A stretch of 64,000 bases of DNA from an uncultured Lachnospiraceae bacterium (GTDB lineage Bacteria > Bacillota > Clostridia > Lachnospirales > Lachnospiraceae). Below are positions 54,866-63,452 of this stretch, in pieces (positions within the stretch are counted from its first letter, which is position 1; each line of letters opens with the position of its first letter). Under the pieces are notes generated by a model that was not told where the DNA came from, did no database searches, and saw only the letters and a list, made by a program, of their open reading frames with translations. The stretch is from positions 1-64,000 of the forward strand of contig CAMFDG010000001.1 in NCBI GenBank assembly GCA_945949045.1, in the 5' to 3' direction. The translations under genes were made by a program, and so were the position numbers.

Positions 54866-55072
54866 TTCGTCTTCCAGAGATGAGCGGATTCTACCGTAAA
54901 AGCTGATGATGTATAATCCGCTGAGTCCGACAAGTGCATAGATGACACGGGAAAGCCAGCTTCCTTCTCCAAAGAGGAAAGCTACAAGATTAAATTGGAA
55001 AAATCCAATCAGGCCCCACACGATGCATCCGATGATTGCCAATGTCAAAAGACAGTTATCAAGCCATTTCAT
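54863..55072 (-). CDS. DUF378 small membrane protein (YuzA-like)
   Basis: The 69-residue protein has two membrane helices (LLTLAIIGCIVWGLIGFF and VIYALVGLSGLYIISFYG) joined by FNLVAFLFGEGSWLSR, the standard DUF378 pattern. The length is normal. Its function is unknown across the family. GGAGGT precedes the start on the minus strand. It is divergent from the HlyD-like gene and converges on the P-loop gene across a shared terminator. Confidence 0.88.
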   Translation of the reverse strand: MKWLDNCLLTLAIIGCIVWGLIGFFQFNLVAFLFGEGSWLSRVIYALVGLSGLYIISFYGRIRSSLEDE

Positions 55073-55145
55073 ATGATTTTACCTCCGTTATTTATTTTAT
55101 ACTTATATTCCCATAAAATATAAAAAATATACATGGTCGATTCGG

Positions 55146-55174
55146 TTGTATTTAGGATGCAGAAATGATAAGAT
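55146..55174 (+). promoter_or_regulatory. Sigma-A promoter for the HlyD-like/yggS/sepF operon
   Basis: TTGTAT, a 17-base spacer and TAAGAT lie 36 bases before the start codon of the first gene in the run to rluD. Confidence 0.65.
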
Positions 55175-55210
55175 AGACAGAGAGTTTATTGAGATAAATG
55201 AGGTGAAATT

Positions 55211-56602
55211 TTGTCTGGAAAGCAGAAAGTGATCCGGATGAACCGCACGCACGGCATGAATATCGGTGTGGTGGTTTTCCTGATTATTATTATTTATGTT
55301 ATTTTCAATCTTTTTTCTTATCTGACCTCCAATCCGGTGGCGGAATATGAGGTAGGGCAGGGTACCATCGCGATGAATCATGTTTACCGCGGCCTTATCA
55401 TCCGGGATGAGACGGTTGTAAATGCAGGGAAAAGCGGATATATCAATTATTATCTGAAAAACGGTTCCAAGGCGTCTGTCAACGATATCATTTTTTCCAT
55501 TGATACGAATGGAGATCTCTCCAATAAAATTATGTCTCAGGCTTCCGATGGGACTCGCCTTGAAACCGCAGATCTGGAGGAGATTTCCGGTGAGATTGAT
55601 TCTTTCCGCAATTATTACGATTCGAATTCCTATGCAACGGTTTACTCCTTCAAGGATGAGCTTTCCTCCCGGCTTGGACAGACTCTGGGTGTCAGTGCGC
55701 TCAAGAAGCTTTCGGACGTTGTGGACGACGCAAAGGCAAACAACACCTTTTATCAGGTGAAGTCCGAAAAGCCCGGGCTCATTGTCTATGAGACCGATGG
55801 CTATGAGAATATTACCGCTAAAAGTTTTACGCCGGAGCTACTGAAGGCTTCGGAGTATAAGAAGCAGTCCCTGGATGATCGGACAGAGGTAAAGGCAAAT
55901 GATGCCGCCTATAAGAGAATCAACAGCGAAGCCTGGTCCGTCATTCTCCCGGTTTCGGAGGAGATAATCAAAACCCTCAAGGATAGCGAATATGTAAAGA
56001 TTCGTTTTTGCAAGGATGACTTTTCCCTGACTGTACCATTTACGGTTTTAAAAAAGAACGGAGGATATTATCTTAATCTCTCTTTGAAGACTGCCATGAT
56101 CCGCTATGTGCATGACCGCTTTGCAGACGTTGAGCTGGTGGTTTCGGAGAAAACGGGACTTAAGATTCCAAACACGGCGATTACCACCAGAACTTTTCTC
56201 AAGATTCCAAAGAAATATTTTTCCGGTGACGAGGATTCCTCCAGTCCCGGAGTGTTCCTGATTGGAAAATCCGGGAAAATCGATGATGCGGAGCTAGTAA
56301 GACCAACCATCGTCTCCGCAGATAAAAATAATTATTATATTGATGATGAATCCATTCAGGCGGGAGATGTTCTGCTTCGCAAGGACTCCTCGGAAACCTA
56401 TACCGTGGGGAAAGACACCGGAAAGCTGACTGGTGTATACAATATCAATAAGGGATATGCTGTGTTTAAGCAGATTGAGATTCTTTCCCAGAATGAAAAT
56501 TACACCATTATTGAGCCAAAGACGGATTACGGAATTGCGTTGTATGACCATATTGCATTGGATGGCAGCAAGGTCAAGGATAATCAAATGGTAGTGAAAT
56601 AA
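55211..56602 (+). CDS. HlyD-like membrane-anchored protein
   Basis: The 463-residue product has a short basic N-terminus, one membrane helix at about residues 18-38 (IGVVVFLIIIIYVIFNLFSYL) and an extracytoplasmic part. That part starts YEVGQGTIAMNHVYRGLIIRDETVVNA and resembles the biotinyl-lipoyl-like half of HlyD adaptors. No ABC transporter genes are adjacent; instead it heads yggS-sepF-ylmH, a placement I associate with Lachnospiraceae division clusters. A role in wall or division processes is plausible but unproven. The start is TTG at 55211, after AGGTGAAA. Confidence 0.75.
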   Translation: MSGKQKVIRMNRTHGMNIGVVVFLIIIIYVIFNLFSYLTSNPVAEYEVGQGTIAMNHVYRGLIIRDETVVNAGKSGYINYYLKNGSKASVNDIIFSIDTNGDLSNKIMSQASDGTRLETADLEEISGEIDSFRNYYDSNSYATVYSFKDELSSRLGQTLGVSALKKLSDVVDDAKANNTFYQVKSEKPGLIVYETDGYENITAKSFTPELLKASEYKKQSLDDRTEVKANDAAYKRINSEAWSVILPVSEEIIKTLKDSEYVKIRFCKDDFSLTVPFTVLKKNGGYYLNLSLKTAMIRYVHDRFADVELVVSEKTGLKIPNTAITTRTFLKIPKKYFSGDEDSSSPGVFLIGKSGKIDDAELVRPTIVSADKNNYYIDDESIQAGDVLLRKDSSETYTVGKDTGKLTGVYNINKGYAVFKQIEILSQNENYTIIEPKTDYGIALYDHIALDGSKVKDNQMVVK

Positions 56603-56615
56603 AAGGAGCAGAAAG

Positions 56616-57323
56616 ATGGCGGATAAAGTAAAGCTTGAAGAAAATTTAAAAAATGTGGAAGAAAATATTATGGCTGCCTGCAAGCGGGCAGGGCGGGACC
56701 GCAGCGAGATTACGCTGATTGCTGTCAGCAAAACCAAGCCTGTGGACATGCTGCAGGAGGTTTATGATCAGGGAATTCGTGAGTTTGGTGAAAACAAGGT
56801 TCAGGAGCTGTGTGATAAAATTGAGGTGCTTCCAGGGGATATTCACTGGCATATGATCGGGCATCTGCAGACCAATAAGGTGAAATATCTTGTTGGGAAG
56901 ACCGCGCTCATTCATTCGGTTGACAGCCTGCATCTTGCGCAGGAAATTGAGAAGCAGGCGGCAAAGCAGGAAGTCATAGTGCCGATTCTGGTGGAAGTCA
57001 ATATTGCTGAGGAAAAAAGTAAATTCGGAATACATAAGGAGGAGGCCTTCGAATTGGTGAAAAGCATCGCTTTGCTTCCTCATCTTCGGATTCAGGGATT
57101 GATGACGATTGCTCCCTTTGTGGAGGATCCGGAGGACAATCGTCTGTATTTCCGGCAGATTCATCAATTATCTGTTGACATCAAAGAACAAAACATAGAT
57201 AATGTACGTATGGATGTTTTGTCCATGGGAATGACCGGAGATTATACGGTAGCCATTGAAGAAGGCGCTACCATGGTCCGGGTTGGAACCGGTATCTTCG
57301 GAGAGAGAAATTATAATATTTAA
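56616..57323 (+). CDS. yggS: PLP homeostasis protein YggS/YlmE
   Basis: The 235-residue protein is the COG0325 PLP-binding barrel protein. The PLP lysine lies in IAVSKTKPVDML at about residue 39. Further markers are GENKVQEL, HMIGHLQTNKVKYL and the phosphate-binding DVLSMGMTGDYTVAIEEGATMVRVGTGIFG. It buffers PLP and has no known catalytic activity. AAAGGAG precedes the start by several bases. It is directly upstream of sepF, as in Bacillus (ylmE-ylmF). Confidence 0.95.
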   Translation: MADKVKLEENLKNVEENIMAACKRAGRDRSEITLIAVSKTKPVDMLQEVYDQGIREFGENKVQELCDKIEVLPGDIHWHMIGHLQTNKVKYLVGKTALIHSVDSLHLAQEIEKQAAKQEVIVPILVEVNIAEEKSKFGIHKEEAFELVKSIALLPHLRIQGLMTIAPFVEDPEDNRLYFRQIHQLSVDIKEQNIDNVRMDVLSMGMTGDYTVAIEEGATMVRVGTGIFGERNYNI

Positions 57324-57334
57324 GGTGGTAGAAA

Positions 57335-57868
57335 ATGGGTGTTATTGATAAATTTTTAGATTTTATGCGACTGAATGAGGATGATTACGAGTTCGATAAT
57401 GAGGACTATGAATTTGAGGAGGACGATTATCCGGAGGAGAAGGTGAAGAAGAAACCTTCCCGTAAAGAACAGCACAAAGAAGAGCCGAAGAGGGCGGAAT
57501 CCTTTGAACCGGCCAGTGAGAAGCGTCAGAAACCGCAGCAGAGTAAAATTACTCCAATCTCAAAGAATAGAAAGCAGGGACAGCAGGGTATGGAAGTATG
57601 TGTGATCAAACCGAGCACAATCAATGATGAACTTGAAATTGCCGAGACATTGCTCAATGGAAGAACCGTTGTCATTAATATGGAGGGCTTAAGCGTGGAT
57701 CTCGCCCAGAGAATTATTGACTTTACCTCCGGGGCGACCTATGCAATGCACGGAAATCTCCAGAAGATTTCCAGCTATATTTTCCTGGCAACACCTAACG
57801 GGACAGACATTTCCGGGGATATTCAGAGTGTATTGGATTCCTTTGATCTTCCGGGCTTCGAGATGTAA
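57335..57868 (+). CDS. sepF: Cell division protein SepF
   Basis: The 177-residue product begins with a probable membrane-binding helix (MGVIDKFLDFMRL) and an acidic then basic disordered linker. It ends in the SepF core from about residue 88: VCVIKPSTINDELEIAETLLNGRTVVINMEGL and RIIDFTSGATYAMHGNLQKIS. SepF bundles FtsZ and tethers it to the membrane. The order yggS-sepF-ylmH is the classical one. It stands 11 bp after yggS and 5 bp before ylmH. Confidence 0.96.
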   Translation: MGVIDKFLDFMRLNEDDYEFDNEDYEFEEDDYPEEKVKKKPSRKEQHKEEPKRAESFEPASEKRQKPQQSKITPISKNRKQGQQGMEVCVIKPSTINDELEIAETLLNGRTVVINMEGLSVDLAQRIIDFTSGATYAMHGNLQKISSYIFLATPNGTDISGDIQSVLDSFDLPGFEM

Positions 57869-57873
57869 TTGAT

Positions 57874-58623
57874 ATGGACGAGCAGGAACTGGTCAAAAAG
57901 CGGCTTCTGGATTTATCCAGACAGGCGGACAACCGGCAGTTTGTCACTTTCAGCGGTTTTTTGAATCTTAACGAACAGAATATTTATCACAGCCTTTGTA
58001 AAGAATTCTTTACACGAACAGAGCTTTTTGGAGGCTATGACTATGCAGAGCGTCAGATGGTTGCCTTTATCCCTGATGCTCTTTGTTATGGATGGAATTA
58101 TCCAATTTGCTGCATCGAAGCCAGGCCATTGTACCCAAAATTTGCAGAGGGTTTCAATCATCGCGATGTTTTGGGAGCAGTGATGCACCTTGGCATTGAG
58201 CGCAATCGGATCGGCGATATTTTATGCAGCAACAAAAGGGCATATATTTTCTGCGAGGAGGGAATCGGAACTTTTATTCTGGAAAATCTGACGCAGATCC
58301 GGCATACCATGATGCAGCTTTCACTTATGAGGGATTGCAGCAAGCTTTCCATTCAGCCGGAATTTGAAGAACATGAAGACATGGTAGCTTCCAACAGGAT
58401 TGATGCTATCATCGCCAGAGCCTATCACCTGTCCCGCTCTGAGGCAGCTGCCTATATTGCGGCGGACAAGGTCTTTATCAATGGAAAAAGCGTTAACTGC
58501 AATTCTGCTTGTGAGAGTGGTTCTATCGTATCTGTAAGAGGCAAGGGACGCTTTGTCTTTGAGACAGACCAGATTCTCAGCAAAAAGGGGAAGCTGCGGG
58601 TACGTTTTCAGATGTACCGGTAA
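57874..58623 (+). CDS. ylmH: YlmH-family RNA-binding S4 protein
   Basis: The 249-residue product has an N-terminal and middle domain with VTFSGFLNLNEQNI and HRDVLGAVMHLGIERNRIGDI. A C-terminal S4 RNA-binding domain starts near residue 170 (NRIDAIIARAYHLSRSEAAAYIAADKVFINGKSVN). This matches YlmH, whose Bacillus homologue binds stalled ribosomal complexes in translation quality control. It is in the division cluster after sepF. The divIVA gene that often follows is not present; lspA comes next. Confidence 0.94.
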   Translation: MDEQELVKKRLLDLSRQADNRQFVTFSGFLNLNEQNIYHSLCKEFFTRTELFGGYDYAERQMVAFIPDALCYGWNYPICCIEARPLYPKFAEGFNHRDVLGAVMHLGIERNRIGDILCSNKRAYIFCEEGIGTFILENLTQIRHTMMQLSLMRDCSKLSIQPEFEEHEDMVASNRIDAIIARAYHLSRSEAAAYIAADKVFINGKSVNCNSACESGSIVSVRGKGRFVFETDQILSKKGKLRVRFQMYR

Positions 58624-58689
58624 CGGGATTAAGGCTGTCAACGCTTGTAAAAAAGAATTCATTTTTTAGGAAAAGAAAAGGAAGAACAC

Positions 58690-59286
58690 ATGGAACATAA
58701 GAATCGTAAAACAGGTAAGATCATGGGAATCAGCCTTTTATCAGTGGTGCTGCTGGTCATTTTGGATCAGTTCACAAAATATATGGCTGTGGCTCACTTG
58801 AAAGGCCGTGAGCCTTTTGTCCTGATTGATGGTGTCTTTCAGCTCCGTTATCTGGAAAATCAGTCAGCTGCCTTTAGCTTTGATCCGGTTTCACTGGTTC
58901 ACAGACTGTTTCACATTGCCTATTTTGATGCTAATCCGGCAGCTTTTTTAGCCTGCAAAATGACATTCTTTGTAGTATTGACGCTTGTGGTTCTCGTTCT
59001 TTTGGTTGTGGTTTATCGAAGAATCCCCTGGAACCGTCATTTTCTTTCCCTGAATTTGACTTTGGTTGGTTTCGGTGCCGGTGCTATCGGTAATTTGATT
59101 GACCGGATTCTTCGTCATTATGTGGTGGATTTCTTTGATTTTACGCTGATTGATTTCCCGATTTTTAATGTGGCAGATATCTATGTTACCTGTGCAGCAA
59201 TTGCACTGGTGGTGATTGTGGTTTTCTTTTACAAAGAGGAGGACTACGAGGTGATTTTCCCTCCAAAGAAGGGTAAGAAGGAGTAG
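58690..59286 (+). CDS. lspA: Lipoprotein signal peptidase (signal peptidase II), with insert
   Basis: At 198 residues this is longer than typical LspA (150-170). It has four membrane helices. The two catalytic Asp residues are in YVVDFFDF and FNVADIYVT, and LENQSAAFSF matches the LENxGAAF motif with Gly replaced by Ser. The extra residues (PVSLVHRLFHIAYFDANPAAFLACKM) lie after that motif, before the second helix. It cleaves prolipoproteins such as the DUF3048 protein in this window. AAAGGAAG precedes the ATG. rluD follows, the usual order. Confidence 0.93.
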   Translation: MEHKNRKTGKIMGISLLSVVLLVILDQFTKYMAVAHLKGREPFVLIDGVFQLRYLENQSAAFSFDPVSLVHRLFHIAYFDANPAAFLACKMTFFVVLTLVVLVLLVVVYRRIPWNRHFLSLNLTLVGFGAGAIGNLIDRILRHYVVDFFDFTLIDFPIFNVADIYVTCAAIALVVIVVFFYKEEDYEVIFPPKKGKKE

Positions 59287-59295
59287 CAGACAGCT

Positions 59296-60219
59296 ATGAA
59301 GACAGAACAGTTTGAAGTACAGATGGATCAGGAGAATACGCGGCTGGATAAATATCTTTCCATGATTTATCCGGATTCCTCAAGAGCTTCTTTTCAGAAG
59401 CTGATCAAAAACGGCGACGTTCTGGTCAACGGTCGTGTTCAGAAGGCCAGCTATCTGATTCATGCGGAGGATCTTGTGTCTGTCAGCATTCCTGAAGCGG
59501 CCTCGACCGCCATTGTTCCGGAGGATATTCCTCTGGATATTTTATATGAGGATGAGGATCTTCTGATTGTGAATAAACCCAAGGGAATGGTGGTACATCC
59601 CTCTGCAGGACATTACTCCGGTACGCTGGTCAATGCTGTCATGTATCATTGTAAGGATTCTTTAAGCGGAATTAACGGCGAAATTCGACCGGGAATCGTC
59701 CACCGCATTGACAAGGACACCACCGGCTCTCTGATCGTCTGCAAGAATGATCAAAGCCACGTAAAAATAGCAGAGCAGATTAAGGAGCATTCGGTGAATC
59801 GGATCTATGTGGGGATCGTCTGCGGAAATCTAAAGGAAGATGAGGGCACTGTCGAGGGCGCCATTGGTCGACACCCCACACAGAGAAAAAAAATGGCAAT
59901 AAACGAAAAAAACGGCAAGCCTGCCATTACGCATTTCCGCATTCAGGAGCGATTCAGCAATTTTACTTTCGTCCGGTTTCGCCTTGAAACTGGCAGAACC
60001 CATCAGATTCGTGTTCATATGGCCAGTATTGGACACCCGCTGCTGGGGGATGAACTTTATGGCGGTGCACGGTCCGGCTTTCAGCAGCTGCAGGGACAGA
60101 CCCTGCATGCAGAGACCATTGGATTTATTCATCCTTCCACCGGTGAATATATGGAATTTTCTGCGCCGCTTCCAGACTATTTTGAGAAGCTTTTAAAGCA
60201 ATTTCGTAATCATTTGTAA
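59296..60219 (+). CDS. rluD: RluD-family 23S rRNA pseudouridine synthase
   Basis: The 307-residue protein has an N-terminal S4 domain (TRLDKYLSMIYPDSSRASFQKLIKNG) and a catalytic domain. The active-site Asp is in GIVHRIDKDTTGSLIV near residue 139, followed by LETGRTHQIRVHMASIGHPLLGDELYG. RluD enzymes form pseudouridines in helix 69 of 23S rRNA. Assignment to RluD over paralogues such as RluC rests on the S4 domain, length and lspA linkage. It ends the operon that starts at 55211. Confidence 0.93.
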   Translation: MKTEQFEVQMDQENTRLDKYLSMIYPDSSRASFQKLIKNGDVLVNGRVQKASYLIHAEDLVSVSIPEAASTAIVPEDIPLDILYEDEDLLIVNKPKGMVVHPSAGHYSGTLVNAVMYHCKDSLSGINGEIRPGIVHRIDKDTTGSLIVCKNDQSHVKIAEQIKEHSVNRIYVGIVCGNLKEDEGTVEGAIGRHPTQRKKMAINEKNGKPAITHFRIQERFSNFTFVRFRLETGRTHQIRVHMASIGHPLLGDELYGGARSGFQQLQGQTLHAETIGFIHPSTGEYMEFSAPLPDYFEKLLKQFRNHL

Positions 60220-60225
60220 ATAATA

Positions 60226-60254
60226 TTGAAATCCAAGGTGCTTTTTTATATAAT
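60226..60254 (+). promoter_or_regulatory. Sigma-A promoter for the cytidylate-kinase-like gene
   Basis: TTGAAA, a 17-base spacer and a perfect TATAAT lie just after rluD. The track ORF starting here reads through its own promoter, so the true start must be downstream. Confidence 0.82.
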
Positions 60255-60300
60255 ATGTATAGAATCATGTGAGTTTTACAGGACAGGGAGGTTACATATT

Positions 60301-60933
60301 ATGGGGAATCAGATTTACACCATCGGACGGGAATTGGGCAGCTGCGGTTATACCGTTGGCAAGCTTCTTTCCGAGCGATTAGGTATCAAACTATACGATA
60401 AGGAATTACTTGCACAGGCGGCAAAGGACTCCGGTTTTTGTCAGGAAATCTTTGAAAAACAGGATGAAAAACCCACTAATAGCTTTTTATATTCCCTTGT
60501 AATGGATACCTATTCCGGGGGCAATTATTCTTCGGCACCGTTTCTGGATATGCCCCTGAATCATAAGGTATTTCTGGCTCAGTTTGACAGCATTAAAAAG
60601 ATTGCCGATCGTGAATCCTGTGTGATCGTAGGCCGCTGTGCGGATTACGCACTTGCCTCCCATACAGATGTTCTGAACGTGTTTATCCATGCTGAGATGG
60701 ATGATCGTATCAAGAGAATCAGCAAGCGTGAGAATATCACTGAGCATAAAGCTAAGGATATGATTCAGAAAAGTGATAAGCAGCGTTCCAGCTATTACAA
60801 TTATTATACCTGCAAAAAATGGGGAGATTCCCGCAGCTATGATCTGTCATTGAATACCAGCAAGATTTCTCCGGAACAATGTGTGGATATGATTCTTTCA
60901 TTCCGTGAGAAGATGCAGACAAATAAAGCTTGA
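60301..60933 (+). CDS. Cytidylate kinase-like family protein
   Basis: The 210-residue product matches the cytidylate-kinase-like (AAA_26) family. It shows YTIGRELGSCGYTVGKLLSERLGIKLYDKELL at the start, CVIVGRCADYALA near residue 105 and VFIHAEMDDRIKRISKRENI. The P-loop is modified relative to true Cmk (GxxGSGK is not seen; RELGSCGYTVGK takes its place). The substrate is therefore uncertain and Cmk should not be assumed. GGGAGG lies nine bases before the ATG at 60301. Confidence 0.85.
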   Translation: MGNQIYTIGRELGSCGYTVGKLLSERLGIKLYDKELLAQAAKDSGFCQEIFEKQDEKPTNSFLYSLVMDTYSGGNYSSAPFLDMPLNHKVFLAQFDSIKKIADRESCVIVGRCADYALASHTDVLNVFIHAEMDDRIKRISKRENITEHKAKDMIQKSDKQRSSYYNYYTCKKWGDSRSYDLSLNTSKISPEQCVDMILSFREKMQTNKA

Positions 60934-60947
60934 TATAAAAGAAAATA

Positions 60948-60995
60948 TGCGGAGCTGATATCGTTTTTATGCGCGGTAAGGCTCCGCAGGTTTTC
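60948..60995 (+). terminator. Candidate terminator, long loop
   Basis: TGCGGAGC pairs perfectly with GCTCCGCA across a 25-base loop, followed by GGTTTTC. The stem is good but the loop and short T-run make this moderate. Confidence 0.5.
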
Positions 60996-61005
60996 AACAT
61001 AGAAA

Positions 61006-61035
61006 CTATTCGTTAAAGTTGCGTTTTGCGAATAG
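61006..61035 (-). terminator. Weak hairpin downstream of dtd
   Basis: CTATTCG and CGAATAG pair over seven bases around a 16-base loop. On the minus strand TTTCTATG follows. This could end dtd transcription. Confidence 0.3.
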
Positions 61036-61059
61036 ATGAATAGATCAATCGGCCTCTCT

Positions 61060-61509
61060 TTATTTCAGTTCTTCCGAGTCCAGCACTATGGTAAAGGGGC
61101 CATCATTTGTCAGTGTGATCTTCATGTCAGCGCCAAAAACACCGGTTTGTACATTGGGTATCTGCTGTCTGCATTTCGCAATAACATATTCATACAGCCG
61201 GTTCGCCAGCTCAGGATCTCCAGCATGTACAAAGGAGGGACGATTTCCTTTGCGGCAGTCTGCATATAATGTAAATTGCGAAATCAGAAGCAGCTCGCCT
61301 GCTACATCTTGAAGCGAAAGGTTTGTTTTTCCGTTTTCATCGCTGAAGATACGCATACCCAGCAGTTTTTTAATCATTTTGTCAGCAATCTGTTCGGTAT
61401 CTGTCTGAGAGACTCCAATCAGGACACAAAAGCCCTTTTGTATTTGTCCGGTTATGGTATGATCCACCTCGCATTTGGCTTGCGTTACTCGCTGAATAAT
61501 AAATTTCAT
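61060..61509 (-). CDS. dtd: D-aminoacyl-tRNA deacylase
   Basis: The 149-residue enzyme hydrolyses D-amino acids mischarged on tRNA. Its start MKFIIQRVTQAKCEV, SQFTLYADCRKGNRPSF near residue 78 and the NDGPFT motif near the end are the family hallmarks. The ATG at 61509 has AGAGGAG upstream on the minus strand. The 195-residue track ORF adds a leader of 46 codons that spans the promoter. It is divergent from the TtcA-like gene. Confidence 0.95.
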   Translation of the reverse strand: MKFIIQRVTQAKCEVDHTITGQIQKGFCVLIGVSQTDTEQIADKMIKKLLGMRIFSDENGKTNLSLQDVAGELLLISQFTLYADCRKGNRPSFVHAGDPELANRLYEYVIAKCRQQIPNVQTGVFGADMKITLTNDGPFTIVLDSEELK

Positions 61510-61543
61510 TCGTATATACTCCTCTTCTTTTTGAATCAGTATT

Positions 61544-61572
61544 AGTATATCGGATTTTGTACTGAAATTCAA
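61544..61572 (-). promoter_or_regulatory. Sigma-A promoter for dtd
   Basis: TTGAAT, a 17-base spacer and TATACT are seen on the minus strand, 34 bases upstream of the dtd start. Confidence 0.72.
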
Positions 61573-61577
61573 ATTTC

Positions 61578-61606
61578 TTGTCCGAAAAGTATAAATATAG
61601 TATAAT
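61578..61606 (+). promoter_or_regulatory. Sigma-A promoter for the TtcA-like gene
   Basis: TTGTCC, a 17-base spacer and a perfect TATAAT are seen. Its -35 box is five bases from the dtd -35 box. Confidence 0.75.
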
Positions 61607-61645
61607 TGATACAATAAATTTTCGAAGGAAGGAATAAAAAGGATC

Positions 61646-62386
61646 ATGAAGCTCCAGCAATTATACAGTTATGTTCGTCAGGCTGTTGACGATTATCATA
61701 TGATTGATTCCGGTGATCGAATTGCGATAGGTGTCTCCGGTGGGAAAGACTCTCTCGTACTGCTCTCTGCTCTCGCCGGACTTCGAAGATTTTATCCGAA
61801 GAAATTTGATCTTATGGCCGTTACTGTTGATCTTGGATTTGAGGGATTTGATGTTACTCCGGTTCAGAATTTATGTGAACAGCTTCAGGTACCTTATCAT
61901 GTTGTTCGAACCGACATTGGGAAAATTGTATTTGATATAAAAAAGGAAAAATCTCCCTGTGCTCTTTGTGCAAAAATGCGAAAAGGTGCACTATATCAGT
62001 ATCTCATGAAACAGGGGGTTTATAAAGTGGCATATGCGCATCATATGGATGATGTAATTCACACCATGCTGTTATCTTTGATTTATGAAGGACGCTTCTC
62101 TTCCTTCGAACCGGTGACCCATCTGGATGGTACAGATATTTCAGTCATTCGTCCACTTATTTATGTGTCTGAAGCTGAGGTGATCGGCTTTAAAAATAAG
62201 TATCAGCTTCAACCGGTGAAAAACCCATGTCCGGCGGACGGTACGACACGAAGGAGCTATGTAAAAGATCTTCTACAACAGATAAATCGGGATAATCCGG
62301 GGGTGAAAAAGCGGTTATTTCATGCAGTCGTAAATAGTAATTTGGAAGGATGGCAGAAAGATGACAAAATCGAAGGCATATTATGA
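61646..62386 (+). CDS. TtcA/TtuA-family tRNA thiolation PP-loop ATPase
   Basis: The 246-residue protein has the PP-loop ATP pyrophosphatase motif GVSGGKDSLVLL at residues 29-40. A CxxC pair is in CALCAKMRKGAL near residue 107, and HHMDDVIHTMLLSLIYEGRF follows. These features define the TtcA/TtuA branch, which thiolates tRNA using an iron-sulfur cluster held by the cysteines, with a further Cys in NPCPADGTTRR. It is shorter than TtcA of E. coli (about 310). The target base cannot be told. Its end overlaps the recombinase gene by 26 bases. Confidence 0.88.
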   Translation: MKLQQLYSYVRQAVDDYHMIDSGDRIAIGVSGGKDSLVLLSALAGLRRFYPKKFDLMAVTVDLGFEGFDVTPVQNLCEQLQVPYHVVRTDIGKIVFDIKKEKSPCALCAKMRKGALYQYLMKQGVYKVAYAHHMDDVIHTMLLSLIYEGRFSSFEPVTHLDGTDISVIRPLIYVSEAEVIGFKNKYQLQPVKNPCPADGTTRRSYVKDLLQQINRDNPGVKKRLFHAVVNSNLEGWQKDDKIEGIL

Positions 62387-63434
62387 AGAGGTTGATGTGA
62401 AAAATGAACTTCTTTTAAGGGAACAGCTGGATGCACTCCCACCCTACTGTAAGCAGTTTTTTATTGCAATCGAACCGGAAACACAGTCCAGAACAAGGCT
62501 TGCCTATGCCTATGATCTGACCTGTTTTTTTCATTATCTTCACGATAATAACCCGATCTGTAAGAAAATGGACATTAAGGATATTCCCATCAGTATATTA
62601 GATGAAATTAAGCCAATGGATATTGAGGAATATCTTTATCATCTTAAAGTCTATGAAAAGGACGGAGTTGCCCACACCAATGAGGAGCGTGGCATCAGCA
62701 GAAAGCTTGCTTCTCTCCGCTCTTTTTATAATTATTTTTTTAAAAATGAATTGATTGACACCAACCCGGCTGTGAAAGTCAGCATGCCTAAAATCCACGA
62801 AAAAAATATCATCCGTCTCGATGTTGATGAGGTAGCGAGACTTCTTGATGAGGTGGAATCCGGGGAGAATCTTACGGAGCGCCAGCAGAAATACCATGAG
62901 CGCACAAAAACGCGGGATTTAGCCCTTCTGACGCTTATGCTGGGCACAGGAATTCGTGTGTCGGAATGTGTTGGACTGAATATTGATGATATTGATTTGA
63001 AGAATAACGGGATTAAGGTACATCGGAAAGGTGGCGCAGAGGTCATTGTTTATTTTGGAACAGAGGTCAGGGATGCACTCTGTGATTATCTGGAGGAACG
63101 AAATGGAATCACTGCTGTAGCCGGTCATGAGGAGGCCCTGTTTCTTTCACTGCAAAATAAGAGAATCTCAGTCCGGGCTGTAGAAAATTTAGTAAAAAAA
63201 TATTCTAAGCTGGTGACAAATTTAAAAAATATCACTCCCCACAAACTGAGAAGTACCTACGGAACATCTCTTTACCGCGAAACCGGTGATATTTATCTGG
63301 TGGCAGATGTACTTGGTCACAAGGATGTCAACACAACAAGAAAGCACTATGCAGCCATTGAGGATGACAGAAGACGTAAGGCTGCAAAGTATGTCCATTT
63401 ACGCGAAGAGGATGATGAAAAAAAAGAGGATTGA
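62361..63434 (+). CDS. Tyrosine recombinase, XerS-like
   Basis: The 357-residue integrase-family protein has an N-terminal SAM-like DNA-binding domain to about residue 170 and a catalytic domain. The catalytic Arg is in GTGIRVSECVG, the Lys in VHRKGGAEV, HxxR in TPHKLRSTYG, the second His in LGHKDVNTTRKHY and the Tyr at the end of that motif. All catalytic residues are present. Length and the conserved chromosomal setting resemble single-component XerS chromosome-dimer resolvases more than a phage integrase. No att-like direct repeats are seen nearby. It is coupled to the thiolation gene by a 26-base overlap. Confidence 0.88.
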   Translation: MTKSKAYYEEVDVKNELLLREQLDALPPYCKQFFIAIEPETQSRTRLAYAYDLTCFFHYLHDNNPICKKMDIKDIPISILDEIKPMDIEEYLYHLKVYEKDGVAHTNEERGISRKLASLRSFYNYFFKNELIDTNPAVKVSMPKIHEKNIIRLDVDEVARLLDEVESGENLTERQQKYHERTKTRDLALLTLMLGTGIRVSECVGLNIDDIDLKNNGIKVHRKGGAEVIVYFGTEVRDALCDYLEERNGITAVAGHEEALFLSLQNKRISVRAVENLVKKYSKLVTNLKNITPHKLRSTYGTSLYRETGDIYLVADVLGHKDVNTTRKHYAAIEDDRRRKAAKYVHLREEDDEKKED

Positions 63435-63452
63435 TCAAAAAGATCAATCCTC
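63426..63452 (-). terminator. Terminator for the acyltransferase, overlapping both gene ends
   Basis: GAGGATTGATC and GATCAATCCTC form a perfect 11-bp stem with a five-base loop. On the minus strand TTTTTTTT follows. It overlaps the stop codons of both convergent genes. Confidence 0.85.

Noticed and set aside
62361-63434. Phage or integrative-element integrase marking an island
   Set aside because: The gene overlaps a tRNA-thiolation gene, there is no att-like repeat or mobile cargo nearby, and it looks like a housekeeping XerS-type recombinase.
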